In this document: positions 1 to 4,823 of the stretch, piece after piece
Position numbering within the stretch: the stretch's first letter is position 1
Layout of the letters: each line of letters opens with the position of its first letter
Assembly (NCBI GenBank): GCA_030146295.1
Contig: JASLCD010000182.1
Span: 1-13,787, forward strand
Direction: 5' to 3'
DNA from: Chryseobacterium sp.
GTDB taxonomy: Bacteria; Bacteroidota; Bacteroidia; Flavobacteriales; Weeksellaceae
Length of the DNA: 13,787 bases
The notes under the pieces: model-generated
What the model was told of the DNA's origin: nothing
Database searches by the model: none
The model's input: the letters and a program-made list of their open reading frames with translations, nothing else
Position numbers and translations under genes: made by a program

Positions 1-113
1 GTAGAATGGGCAGCTGACTGATATACGTTACTTAAAGCCATTGCAGGAGATTCTGCTACTACTTTTACGTTCGATTGCGTTACTGCGTCTGTGATTTGTT
101 CGTTTACTGGCAT
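1..113 (-). CDS. RebB-family R-body protein, 85-aa paralogue, partial (left edge)
   Basis: Only the first 37 codons are present; the gene runs off the left edge. The visible part starts MPVNEQITDAVTQSNVKVV and continues through ESPA.AL to the AHST block, matching the four complete copies to its right almost residue for residue. RebB-family proteins (known from Caedibacter R-bodies) polymerise into a coiled protein ribbon in the cytoplasm. The start is the conserved ATG at 111-113, preceded by the same A/T-rich leader found in front of the next copies. It is the most distal copy visible in the right-to-left array, and more copies may lie beyond the edge. Confidence 0.85.
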   Translation of the reverse strand, partial: MPVNEQITDAVTQSNVKVVAESPAMALSNVYQSAAHS

Positions 114-144
114 AATGATTATTGTTTATTTGGGTTAAAAATAT

Positions 145-157
145 CCGGGTTTTCCGG
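145..157 (-). terminator. Inter-copy hairpin with T-run (possible attenuator)
   Basis: CCGG at 145-148 pairs with CCGG at 154-157 around a 5-nt loop. On the minus strand a T5 run (complement of 137-141) follows after a short ATA gap. The stem is weak at 4 bp, but its position between two rebB copies matches the stronger hairpins at 481-503 and 1166-1178. Confidence 0.4.
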
Positions 158-196
158 TTGTTTGGATTAATTATTTAAGCTTTCCTTACAAATAAA

Positions 197-454
197 TTAT
201 GGATTAAGGATTTTAGCCATAGAAACAGCATCCGCAATGGTATCCAGACTGTAGATCTGTGCAATACCCTGCGTAGTAGCTGCCTGAGTAACAATGTTCT
301 GCTGGTTTTGTGCGCTCACGGCATTTTCAAACATGATCCCTGTAGAATGGGCTGCTGTCTGATATACATTGCTTAAAGCTACTGCAGGAGATTCTGCAAC
401 CACTTTTACGTTAGACTGTGTTACTGCGTCTGTGATTTGTTCGTTTACTGGCAT
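197..454 (-). CDS. RebB-family R-body structural protein (85 aa, array copy)
   Basis: This is a small structural protein of the RebB family, whose members assemble into R-bodies: cytoplasmic protein ribbons that can unroll. Landmarks in order are TDAVTQSNVKVV (res 8-19), AESPA (20-24), NVYQTAAHSTGIMFENAV (29-46), a Gln/Asn-rich QNQQNIVTQ stretch, and a C-terminal helix DTIADAVSMAKILNP. There is no Cys or Trp and no signal peptide, so it should be cytoplasmic. It differs from the 539-796 copy at seven positions (Q6K, V25M, S28A, T33S, S47N, A48T, A65T), which indicates recent duplication or gene conversion. The leader before the ATG (AATAAACGATAATCATT) has no Shine-Dalgarno sequence but is nearly the same in the neighbouring copies. 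Confidence 0.9.
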   Translation of the reverse strand: MPVNEQITDAVTQSNVKVVAESPAVALSNVYQTAAHSTGIMFENAVSAQNQQNIVTQAATTQGIAQIYSLDTIADAVSMAKILNP

Positions 455-480
455 AATGATTATCGTTTATTGGGGTTAAA

Positions 481-503
481 AACAACCGGATTTTCCGGTT
501 GTT
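481..503 (-). terminator. Inter-copy hairpin with T-run (possible attenuator)
   Basis: There are perfect 10-bp arms (AACAACCGGA at 481-490, TCCGGTTGTT at 494-503) with a 3-nt loop. In the direction of rebB transcription the stem is followed directly by a T5 run (complement of 478-482), the layout of an intrinsic terminator. It lies between the rebB genes at 539-796 and 197-454, so partial read-through, or protection of the upstream mRNA 3' end, is plausible. Confidence 0.6.
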
Positions 504-538
504 CGGACAATGGTATTTAAGCTGTTCGCAAAAATGAA

Positions 539-796
539 TTATGGATTAAGGATTTTAGCCATAGAAACAGCATCAGCAATGGTATCCAGACTGTAGATCT
601 GAGTGATTCCCTGTGTAGTGGCTGCCTGAGTGACAATGTTTTGTTGGTTTTGTGTATTCACGGCATTTTCAAACATGATTCCTGTAGAATGGGCAGCTGA
701 CTGGTATACGTTGGCAAGTGCCATTGCAGGAGATTCTGCTACTACTTTAACGTTGGATTGAGTTACTGCGTCTGTGATTTTTTCGTTTACTGGCAT
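539..796 (-). CDS. RebB-family R-body structural protein (85 aa, array copy)
   Basis: This is an array paralogue of exactly the same 85-residue length as its neighbours. The TDAVTQSNVKVV, AESPA, AAHSTGIMFENAV and DTIADAVSMAKILNP blocks are all intact. It is distinguished by K6 (MPVNEKITD) and by NTQNQQ where other copies have SAQ, NAQ or TAQ. The intact reading frame and mainly conservative changes imply that it is under selection rather than decaying. The gene is followed at 481-503 by the strongest of the inter-copy hairpins, so transcription into the next copy (197-454) may be attenuated. Product role: a subunit of the R-body ribbon, inferred from the family. Confidence 0.9.
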   Translation of the reverse strand: MPVNEKITDAVTQSNVKVVAESPAMALANVYQSAAHSTGIMFENAVNTQNQQNIVTQAATTQGITQIYSLDTIADAVSMAKILNP

Positions 797-826
797 AATG
801 ATTATTGTTTATTGGGGTTAAAATAT

Positions 827-839
827 CCGGGTTTTCCGG
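827..839 (-). terminator. Inter-copy hairpin with T-run (possible attenuator)
   Basis: CCGG at 827-830 and 836-839 form a short stem. It can extend by three A/T pairs beyond a T/T mismatch. A T4 run on the minus strand (complement of 820-823) follows. It is a weaker version of the hairpin at 481-503, at the equivalent place between copies 877-1134 and 539-796. Confidence 0.4.
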
Positions 840-876
840 TTATAAAATAGTTTTATTTGCGGTGTGCAAAAATGGA

Positions 877-1134
877 TTAAGGTTTAAGGATTTTAGCAAT
901 AGAGAGGGCATCAGCTATGGTATCTTTACTGTAGATTTGAGTGATCCCCTGTGTAGTCGCTGCTTGCGTTACGATGTTGTGCTGGTTTTGAGCGGTCATC
1001 GCATTTTCAAACATAATTCCTGTAGAATGAGCAGCAGATTGATACACATTACTCAAAGCCATTGCAGGAGATTCTGCGACTACCTTTACGTTCGATTGTG
1101 TTACTGCATCTGTGATTTGTTCGTTAACTGGCAT
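877..1134 (-). CDS. RebB-family R-body structural protein (85 aa, array copy)
   Basis: This array paralogue has the full RebB signature. Its private changes include ENAMTAQNQHN in the middle and YSKDTIADALSIAKILKP at the C-terminus; the ILKP ending is shared with the 1213-1470 copy, while the two left copies end ILNP. The gradation (ILKP, ILKP, ILNP, ILNP from promoter-proximal to distal) suggests stepwise tandem duplication. The leader is one base shorter than in the other copies. A long plus-strand open frame (805-1158) overlaps the gene, but it is only the antisense shadow. Confidence 0.9.
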   Translation of the reverse strand: MPVNEQITDAVTQSNVKVVAESPAMALSNVYQSAAHSTGIMFENAMTAQNQHNIVTQAATTQGITQIYSKDTIADALSIAKILKP

Positions 1135-1165
1135 AATGATATTGTTTATTTAGGTTAAAAAACGA

Positions 1166-1178
1166 CCGGATTTTCCGG
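1166..1178 (-). terminator. Inter-copy hairpin with T-run (possible attenuator)
   Basis: A perfect 5-bp stem (CCGGA at 1166-1170, TCCGG at 1174-1178) has a 3-nt loop, and a T6 run on the minus strand (complement of 1157-1162) follows. It is placed between the rebB copies at 1213-1470 and 877-1134, like the other array hairpins. Confidence 0.5.
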
Positions 1179-1212
1179 CTGAGAATTACTTTTTATCAAA
1201 AAAGTTTAAAAA

Positions 1213-1470
1213 TTAAGGCTTAAGAATCTTAGCAATGGAAACCGCATCTGCTACCGTATCCAGGCTGTAGATCTGCAGAATACCCTGAGTGGTAGCTGCC
1301 TGGCCTAAAATGTTCTGTTGGTTTTGTGCATTCACTGCATTTTCAAACATAATTCCTGTAGAATGGGCTGCAGATTGGTATACGTTGGCTAGAGCCATGG
1401 CAGGAGATTCTCCTACTACTTTCACGTTCGATTGCGTTACTGCGTCTGTGATTTGTTCATTAACTGGCAT
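1213..1470 (-). CDS. RebB-family R-body structural protein (85 aa, first gene of the array)
   Basis: This is the promoter-proximal copy of the tandem array in the direction of transcription and the most divergent of the complete 85-aa copies. It has VVGESPA where the others have VVAESPA, NILGQAATTQGILQ where they have NIVTQAATTQGI(A/T)Q, and DTVADA. The GESPA variant is shared with the 71-aa RebB protein at 4194-4409. Unlike the other copies, its leader carries neither the CCGG hairpin nor the conserved AATCATT-ATG context; the bases before the ATG are rich in A and C. This suggests a separate transcription or translation start for the array. Role: R-body ribbon subunit by family. Confidence 0.9.
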   Translation of the reverse strand: MPVNEQITDAVTQSNVKVVGESPAMALANVYQSAAHSTGIMFENAVNAQNQQNILGQAATTQGILQIYSLDTVADAVSIAKILKP

Positions 1471-1542
1471 AATTGTTTTGGTTTTTTGTTGAGATATGAT
1501 CTCGGTTAATAATTATTGAGGTAAACTAGTTTTCTATTTTAT

Positions 1543-1678
1543 TTTAAACTCACTACAGATCCTTCAGATGAATACATTTCAAAACATTGGTATAGACAGG
1601 TAGTAAGTGATTGGATCTGAAGGGTGGCTCTGAATACAATGATTGAAACCCTATCTGTAAAATCTGTGTGAGTTTAAA
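1543..1678. repeat. 136-bp imperfect inverted repeat between the two halves of the reb locus
   Basis: The outer arms TTTAAACTCAC-T-ACAGAT (1543-1560) and ATCTGTGTGAGTTTAAA (1662-1678) pair over 17 bp with one bulged base. An inner pair, CCTTCAGAT (1561-1569) with ATCTGAAGG (1615-1623), adds 9 bp. No T-run follows on either strand, so this is not an ordinary terminator. I see no clear target-site duplication and no coding capacity. It overlaps the stop codon of the small ORF at 1674-1904, whose TAA lies in the right arm. It could be a MITE-like element, a structured 3' UTR or leader, or a regulatory RNA. It fills most of the gene-free stretch 1471-1673; in the rest of that stretch I see only A/T-rich leader and no convincing promoter. 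Confidence 0.6.
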
Positions 1679-1904
1679 GCATATTTTTGAGAAAAAGGAT
1701 GTGGCTTTTATTTTCAATATCTGTCTTAAAAATAAATTTCTGCTGCAGGTATGCTGGCAATGCTGGATTCTTTTGGGCTAAAGATGGATTCTGAATGATT
1801 GCTTCTGCACATAGACAGCATCTGAAAGGCAATGCAAAATAAATGATAACCTGATTGTATATGTTGAGGGCACCGTCTTTCATCTTTGCAGAGAAATAAG
1901 CCAC
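1674..1904 (-). CDS. Small uncharacterised ORF in the reb locus (doubtful, possibly frameshifted)
   Basis: An open frame of 76 codons starts at a GTG (1902-1904); the first in-frame ATG is at 1881-1883. I do not recognise it. It contains a Cys cluster (RCCLCAEA), unlike the Cys-free RebB proteins around it, and a hydrophobic VIIYFALPF stretch. The frame stays open upstream without a start (NVSSTSTTDVAYF) nearly to the stop of the previous gene. The natural start would be the ATG at 1928-1930 overlapping that stop as TAATG, but this ATG is in another frame and ends after 16 codons. A one-base deletion in an older gene would explain the arrangement. Its stop codon lies inside the arm of the inverted repeat at 1543-1678. 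It may be a remnant or spurious. Confidence 0.35.
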   Translation of the reverse strand: MAYFSAKMKDGALNIYNQVIIYFALPFRCCLCAEAIIQNPSLAQKNPALPAYLQQKFIFKTDIENKSHILFLKNML

Positions 1905-1929
1905 ATCCGTAGTTGAGGTTGAACTGACA

Positions 1930-2157
1930 TTAGAAACGTCCTTTCCTGATGGTCTCCAGTTCTTTTATTTTCATATTCTTCGGACTCATTTTTTTTACTC
2001 CCATGACAAAGTTGCTGATGGCAGTCATGTTATTTCGTTGTTGGTTCAAGGCTGAATTGATCTGCATTGCACCCGTAGAATGTGCACTTACCTGTGTTGA
2101 AATAGCGTTAGGTACAGCGGTAGACATTCCCATAATTATAGTATCAATTTCGTTCAT
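1930..2157 (-). CDS. Divergent RebB-like R-body protein (75 aa)
   Basis: The central block AVPNAISTQVSAHSTGAMQINSALNQQ aligns with the AAHSTGIMFENAV..QNQQN core of the 85-aa paralogues, including the HSTG signature and the Gln/Asn-rich segment after it. The N-terminal TDAVTQ block is missing. The C-terminus is basic and Met/Lys-rich (VKKMSPKNMKIKELETIRKGRF), quite unlike the ILNP/ILKP tail. I chose the ATG at 2155-2157, 22 bp after the stop of the previous gene; an upstream in-frame ATG at 2208 would overlap that gene by 29 bp. It is probably a minor or specialised R-body subunit. The RebB relation rests on the short core motif. Confidence 0.75.
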   Translation of the reverse strand: MNEIDTIIMGMSTAVPNAISTQVSAHSTGAMQINSALNQQRNNMTAISNFVMGVKKMSPKNMKIKELETIRKGRF

Positions 2158-2179
2158 AATATAGGTGATTTTTGATGTT

Positions 2180-2566
2180 TTATGGACGGATATTTCCAAA
2201 TCTGGCATTCAGCTTATTCATTCGGTCCATTATTTTGAGCTCTTTCTCCTTTACCTTTGCAGTGGATGCCTCCTGAAGCCTTTTCAATTGTTCTTCATAG
2301 TTCATTATGGGAGGATCAGCCTGAACAGGGGTGACAGCCTGTACCTGAGGGATTTCTTGCTGTTTCACGGCTTCTTCCAGCTTTTCCAGCAGAGGAGCCA
2401 GTGATTTCATCGTCTCTTTGATCGCTTTATCCCTGATATAAGTAATGATTTCATCTTCATGTCTTAAAACAAAAGGCATGATTTCTTTTTCTATCATTTC
2501 AGGTTCCGTTACAACAGGTACCGGAGGTTGATGAGCGGGGGACTTCTTGCGGATTCTTCTTCGCAT
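2180..2566 (-). CDS. Uncharacterised charged, probably coiled-coil protein of the reb locus (128 aa)
   Basis: I do not recognise a family. The N-terminus is strongly basic (MRRRIRKK), followed by a Pro-rich linker (res 9-19). A Glu/Lys-rich stretch from about residue 24 to 70 looks helical (EIITYIRDKAIKETMKSLAPLLEKLEEAVKQQ). A second Pro/Gln/Val linker (72-88) leads to another helical segment (90-117) and a basic tail. It has no signal peptide or membrane segment. It sits 40 bp after 2607-3437 and 22 bp before the RebB-like gene 1930-2157, all on one strand, so it is likely co-transcribed and could be an assembly or scaffold factor for R-bodies. That role is inferred from position only. Confidence 0.75.
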   Translation of the reverse strand: MRRRIRKKSPAHQPPVPVVTEPEMIEKEIMPFVLRHEDEIITYIRDKAIKETMKSLAPLLEKLEEAVKQQEIPQVQAVTPVQADPPIMNYEEQLKRLQEASTAKVKEKELKIMDRMNKLNARFGNIRP

Positions 2567-2606
2567 AAGTACTGTTTTTATAATGTTGGAAAAATTGAGC
2601 GTTTGC

Positions 2607-3437
2607 CTACAGCAGATAATTGATAAATGCAGCCGCAGCCCTCCAGTCGTGGTTGATATCTTTTACTACATTATAGCCTGTTATTTCCAAAGCAATACAT
2701 GCTGAAATAGCAGTGGCCGACAACATTTCTTTCAACTGGTTGGGAGGAAGGGTAAGGATATAATCATCCGGAATTACAGGAATCCTGCCGTTGTTTGGCG
2801 GGTTTTCATTCACTACAATACTCAGGATTTCCTGGAAATAATGCGCAATGAGCTTAGAAGCCTGGAATTCCAGTTCTCTTTTTAATTCAACGATTTCTTC
2901 CTGGCTTACCAGTTCGGCAATAGCAGCTACATCTACATCATGCACCGAATATTGGGCTTCTCCCGTATCAGATGGGGTGATGGTAATATCTGTTTTGAGA
3001 ATCCATTTTGCCTTTTCAAGATTAATCGTGAGAAGTTTTGAATCAAGATCTGAAACTGCAATTTCATTTAAGTTGGTAAAAGGTAAAATCCTCACATTAC
3101 AGTAAAACGCTTTCGGATCATCCAGCTTCACCATAATGACGGCAATTCCCGTTGATCTATCTATAGGTTCCACTACAAAAGACTGGAAATGATTGTATCT
3201 TTTATTTCCTCTGTTGATGCAGTTCACCAGTCTTATGGAAGGCTGAATAGTAATGTTTGAGGTCTGAAGATTAAATACAATTCGCTCTGCGTTATGTTCC
3301 GTTTTTTTCACATCAGCACTTCTCGTGTCAAAATAGGAAATATCACTGCTTCGGGTCAGGTACAGTCGTTCATTTAAATCATTTAAATTTTCTAGATTTA
3401 AAATTTTGGCGGGTTTGGTAGTTGAAGAATAATTCAT
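2607..3437 (-). CDS. Uncharacterised R-body locus protein (276 aa)
   Basis: The family is unknown to me. Residues ~50-170 look beta-rich (ERIVFNLQTSNITIQPSIRL, SFVVEPIDRSTGIAVIMVKL, LLTINLEKAKWILKTDITITP). Residues ~170-210 look helical and charged (AIAELVSQEEIVELKRELEFQ). The last ~45 residues are helical (NQLKEMLSATAISACIALEITGYNVV) and end in a hydrophobic AAAAFINYLL. There is no signal peptide. The start codon overlaps the stop of the preceding 62-aa ORF as ATGA (3434-3437), indicating translational coupling. It is the largest gene of the cluster and cytoplasmic by appearance. It might be a scaffold, cap or terminal protein of the ribbon; this is inference only. Confidence 0.8.
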   Translation of the reverse strand: MNYSSTTKPAKILNLENLNDLNERLYLTRSSDISYFDTRSADVKKTEHNAERIVFNLQTSNITIQPSIRLVNCINRGNKRYNHFQSFVVEPIDRSTGIAVIMVKLDDPKAFYCNVRILPFTNLNEIAVSDLDSKLLTINLEKAKWILKTDITITPSDTGEAQYSVHDVDVAAIAELVSQEEIVELKRELEFQASKLIAHYFQEILSIVVNENPPNNGRIPVIPDDYILTLPPNQLKEMLSATAISACIALEITGYNVVKDINHDWRAAAAFINYLL

Positions 3438-3622
3438 CTTTTATTTATTTTAATTTTTTCAAGGAGTTGGCTTATTATTGTTTTTTTCTTTCGGTTATCT
3501 TCAGTTTCTGCTGAAGGAATTACTGCTTCCTTAATCTCTGGTTTTACGAGTGGCTGTGTCAGTTTTACTGACTTTAATACCAATTTTCCCCCATGGTCAG
3601 CCGTGATAAAGCTTTTTCTCAT
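3434..3622 (-). CDS. Small basic reb-locus ORF (62 aa), possibly the C-terminal part of the gene upstream
   Basis: This is a Lys-rich 62-codon frame (GGKLVLKSVKLTQPLVKPEIKE, a short acidic linker SAETEDN, then RKKKTIISQLLEKIKINKR). I recognise no domain. It ends in an ATGA overlap with 2607-3437. The same frame is open upstream past its ATG, through R-V-D-P-A-P-E-E-I-S-S-E-Q-E-S, back to the A10 run at 3668-3677, where a +1 shift would join it to the 171-aa gene. It may therefore be independently translated, made as a frameshift extension, or the detached tail of a larger protein. Confidence 0.55.
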   Translation of the reverse strand: MRKSFITADHGGKLVLKSVKLTQPLVKPEIKEAVIPSAETEDNRKKKTIISQLLEKIKINKR

Positions 3623-3660
3623 ACTTTCCTGTTCTGATGAGATTTCTTCCGGAGCCGGAT

Positions 3661-4176
3661 CTACTCGTTTTTTTTTTCGGGATCTTCAGTCTCAGGAGAA
3701 GCTTCCATAAACGAGGGAGGAGAAGGAAGAGCTGCCGGAACCGGAGGTGTATTGACATTATAAATGGTATTGGAAATTTTTGCCTTCACTTCAGCATATT
3801 CACTTACCATTTTGAATAAATCTTTCATCATTTCATTTCCTTTTCCTGCATCCTGGCCTTGCAGGTGCTCTGAAATCTGATTGGAGGTTTCTTTACTGCC
3901 GGGAGCCGGCCCGAAAGTCGTTCCGTATGTCAGTAAATTATTGGCCAGTCTGCTTAAGGCAATCAAACCTACCTGCTCAAATCCTTTCAAAAAAGACTGT
4001 AAATCCTGAACCATCATTCCTGTAGACTGTTCAATCATTACTTTTGTCACTCCGGTCATTGGGGAAGCCTTAGGAGGGGCCAGCACCTCACTGTTCACAA
4101 ATACTACAGCTTTCTCCGCCGGAGTGGTAGCATTGGCTGCCTGGGATTGTTGGGTTTCACTGTTGTGTTCACTCAT
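3661..4176 (-). CDS. R-body locus protein with a RebB-like STG motif (171 aa)
   Basis: The N-terminal ~22 residues are polar and low-complexity (Ser/Gln/Asn/Ala). The core (res 38-85, TGVTKVMIEQSTGMMVQDLQ and onward through LSRLANNLL) is amphipathic and carries an EQSTGMM motif resembling the HSTGIM signature of the RebB proteins. A second helical segment (about 113-138) is followed by a Pro-rich tail (144-156) and an acidic end (ETEDPEKKNE). No membrane segment or signal is present. It lies 17 bp after the 71-aa rebB gene. The reading frame ends at a TAG just after an A10 run, and slippage there could extend the protein to about 247 aa. Likely an R-body accessory or larger ribbon protein; the family link is tentative. 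Confidence 0.8.
   Translation of the reverse strand: MSEHNSETQQSQAANATTPAEKAVVFVNSEVLAPPKASPMTGVTKVMIEQSTGMMVQDLQSFLKGFEQVGLIALSRLANNLLTYGTTFGPAPGSKETSNQISEHLQGQDAGKGNEMMKDLFKMVSEYAEVKAKISNTIYNVNTPPVPAALPSPPSFMEASPETEDPEKKNE
3668..3677 (-). other. A10 homopolymer in coding strand: candidate slippage site
   Basis: Ten T on the plus strand give A10 in the mRNA, six bases before the TAG that ends the 171-aa gene. Adding one A (or losing two) changes the ending K-K-N-E-stop to K-K-K-R-V-D-P-A-P and stays open straight into the ATG of the 62-aa ORF at 3622; the distance from 3667 to 3622 is a multiple of three. Runs of nine or more A are known substrates for transcriptional or replicative slippage. 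Confidence 0.6.
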
Positions 4177-4193
4177 GATCGTAAGGTTTTATA

Positions 4194-4409
4194 TTATCCT
4201 TTTAAAATTTTAATGGCATCTGCAACAATCGCAGGGTTGAGCTGGTTCAAGTTCTGCTGATTGGTTACAGAATTCTGAATGGAAATTCCACTGGCATGGG
4301 TGGCCATCTGGTAAAGCATACTCATAGCCTGTGCGGGAGACTCTCCAAGTACCGTAACATTGGTCTGCGTTACTGCATCTGTAGTCTGGGTGTTTACTGT
4401 TTCTGCCAT
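4194..4409 (-). CDS. RebB-family R-body protein (71 aa), first gene of the cluster
   Basis: This is a RebB-family subunit. TTDAVTQTNVTVLGESPA aligns with TDAVTQSNVKVV(A/G)ESPA of the array copies. MATHASGISIQNSVTNQQN aligns with AAHSTGIMFENAV..QNQQN, and the C-terminal AIVADAIKILKG with IADAVSMAKILNP. It is 14 residues shorter, lacking the QAATTQGI.QIYS segment. As the first gene after the 414-bp divergent intergenic region it probably defines the start of the reb transcript. No Shine-Dalgarno sequence is visible; the ATG follows ACCAGAAT. Confidence 0.88.
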   Translation of the reverse strand: MAETVNTQTTDAVTQTNVTVLGESPAQAMSMLYQMATHASGISIQNSVTNQQNLNQLNPAIVADAIKILKG

Positions 4410-4823
4410 ATTCTGGTTTTAATGGGTTACTATTATTTTTTTATTTTCAAAGACTTTTTTTCAAATCAACCTTACTGCTATTTCGTGATGAAGTCTTCAC
4501 TATGAGATTGTTGATCTCTTTTGTCTGATACAAATTTCATCAAATAAAATAAATCTTCATTAAGGGAAAAAACTGAATTTTAAAAAATAAGGGAATTCTC
4601 CTACGAGTGAAATTTTTAGATGCTAATCGTTTCAGTAGATCACAAAATCGGAAAATAGAGCGGCCCATATACCTGTATTTAATCATCAATAATGCATGAT
4701 ATACAAATACATTATTTTGGCCATAAGGGTAAACCCTGAAATTCTGAAAATGGGTAGATCCCCTCTATACCAACCGCTGTTTTACCTTGAAATTTGTTGT
4801 ACAACATATAAACAGTAAACAGT
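4410..4823. promoter_or_regulatory. 414-bp divergent intergenic region between the reb cluster and the 499-aa gene
   Basis: No gene is seen here. Short dyads are present. TGAAG-T-CTTCA (4489-4499) and GAGAT-N5-ATCTC (4504-4518) lie on the reb side. AGGGT-AA-ACCCT (4726-4737) and the perfect palindrome TGTTGTACAACA (4795-4806) lie on the 499-aa gene side. The palindrome is 17 bp before the ATG at 4824 and directly abuts GAAATTTG (4789-4796), one mismatch from the flavobacterial -7 element TAnnTTTG. No fully convincing promoter was found for either direction. The length and dyads suggest regulated divergent transcription, which is inference. Confidence 0.4.

Larger units (their letters stand above)
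1..1470 (-). repeat. Tandem gene array of rebB units, period 336-342 bp
   Basis: Successive start codons lie at 113, 454, 796, 1134 and 1470, giving spacings of 341, 342, 338 and 336 bp. Each unit is one 85-codon rebB gene plus a spacer of about 80 bp that carries a CCGG hairpin, an A/T leader and the next start. Four full units and part of a fifth are visible, and the array continues off the left edge. The encoded proteins differ at only a handful of positions. Such an array is prone to unequal crossing-over, so copy number may vary between strains. Confidence 0.9.

Noticed and set aside
805..1158. Plus-strand open frame of 117 codons across the rebB array
   Set aside because: It is antisense to the 877-1134 rebB copy; similar shadow frames appear over other copies, and the Cys/Arg-rich product looks non-coding.
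1..1470. CRISPR-like or satellite array
   Set aside because: The repeat unit is a full gene with spacer (about 340 bp) and the coding frames are intact, so it is a tandem gene array.
2158..2208. Upstream ATG for the 75-aa RebB-like gene
   Set aside because: It overlaps the preceding 128-aa gene by 29 bp; the ATG at 2155-2157 gives a normal 22-bp spacing.
4410..4600. Promoter for the reb cluster
   Set aside because: Several sequences are one mismatch from TAnnTTTG (for example TTGATTTG and TAAGGTTG on the minus strand), but none has a properly spaced TTG, so I do not call one.
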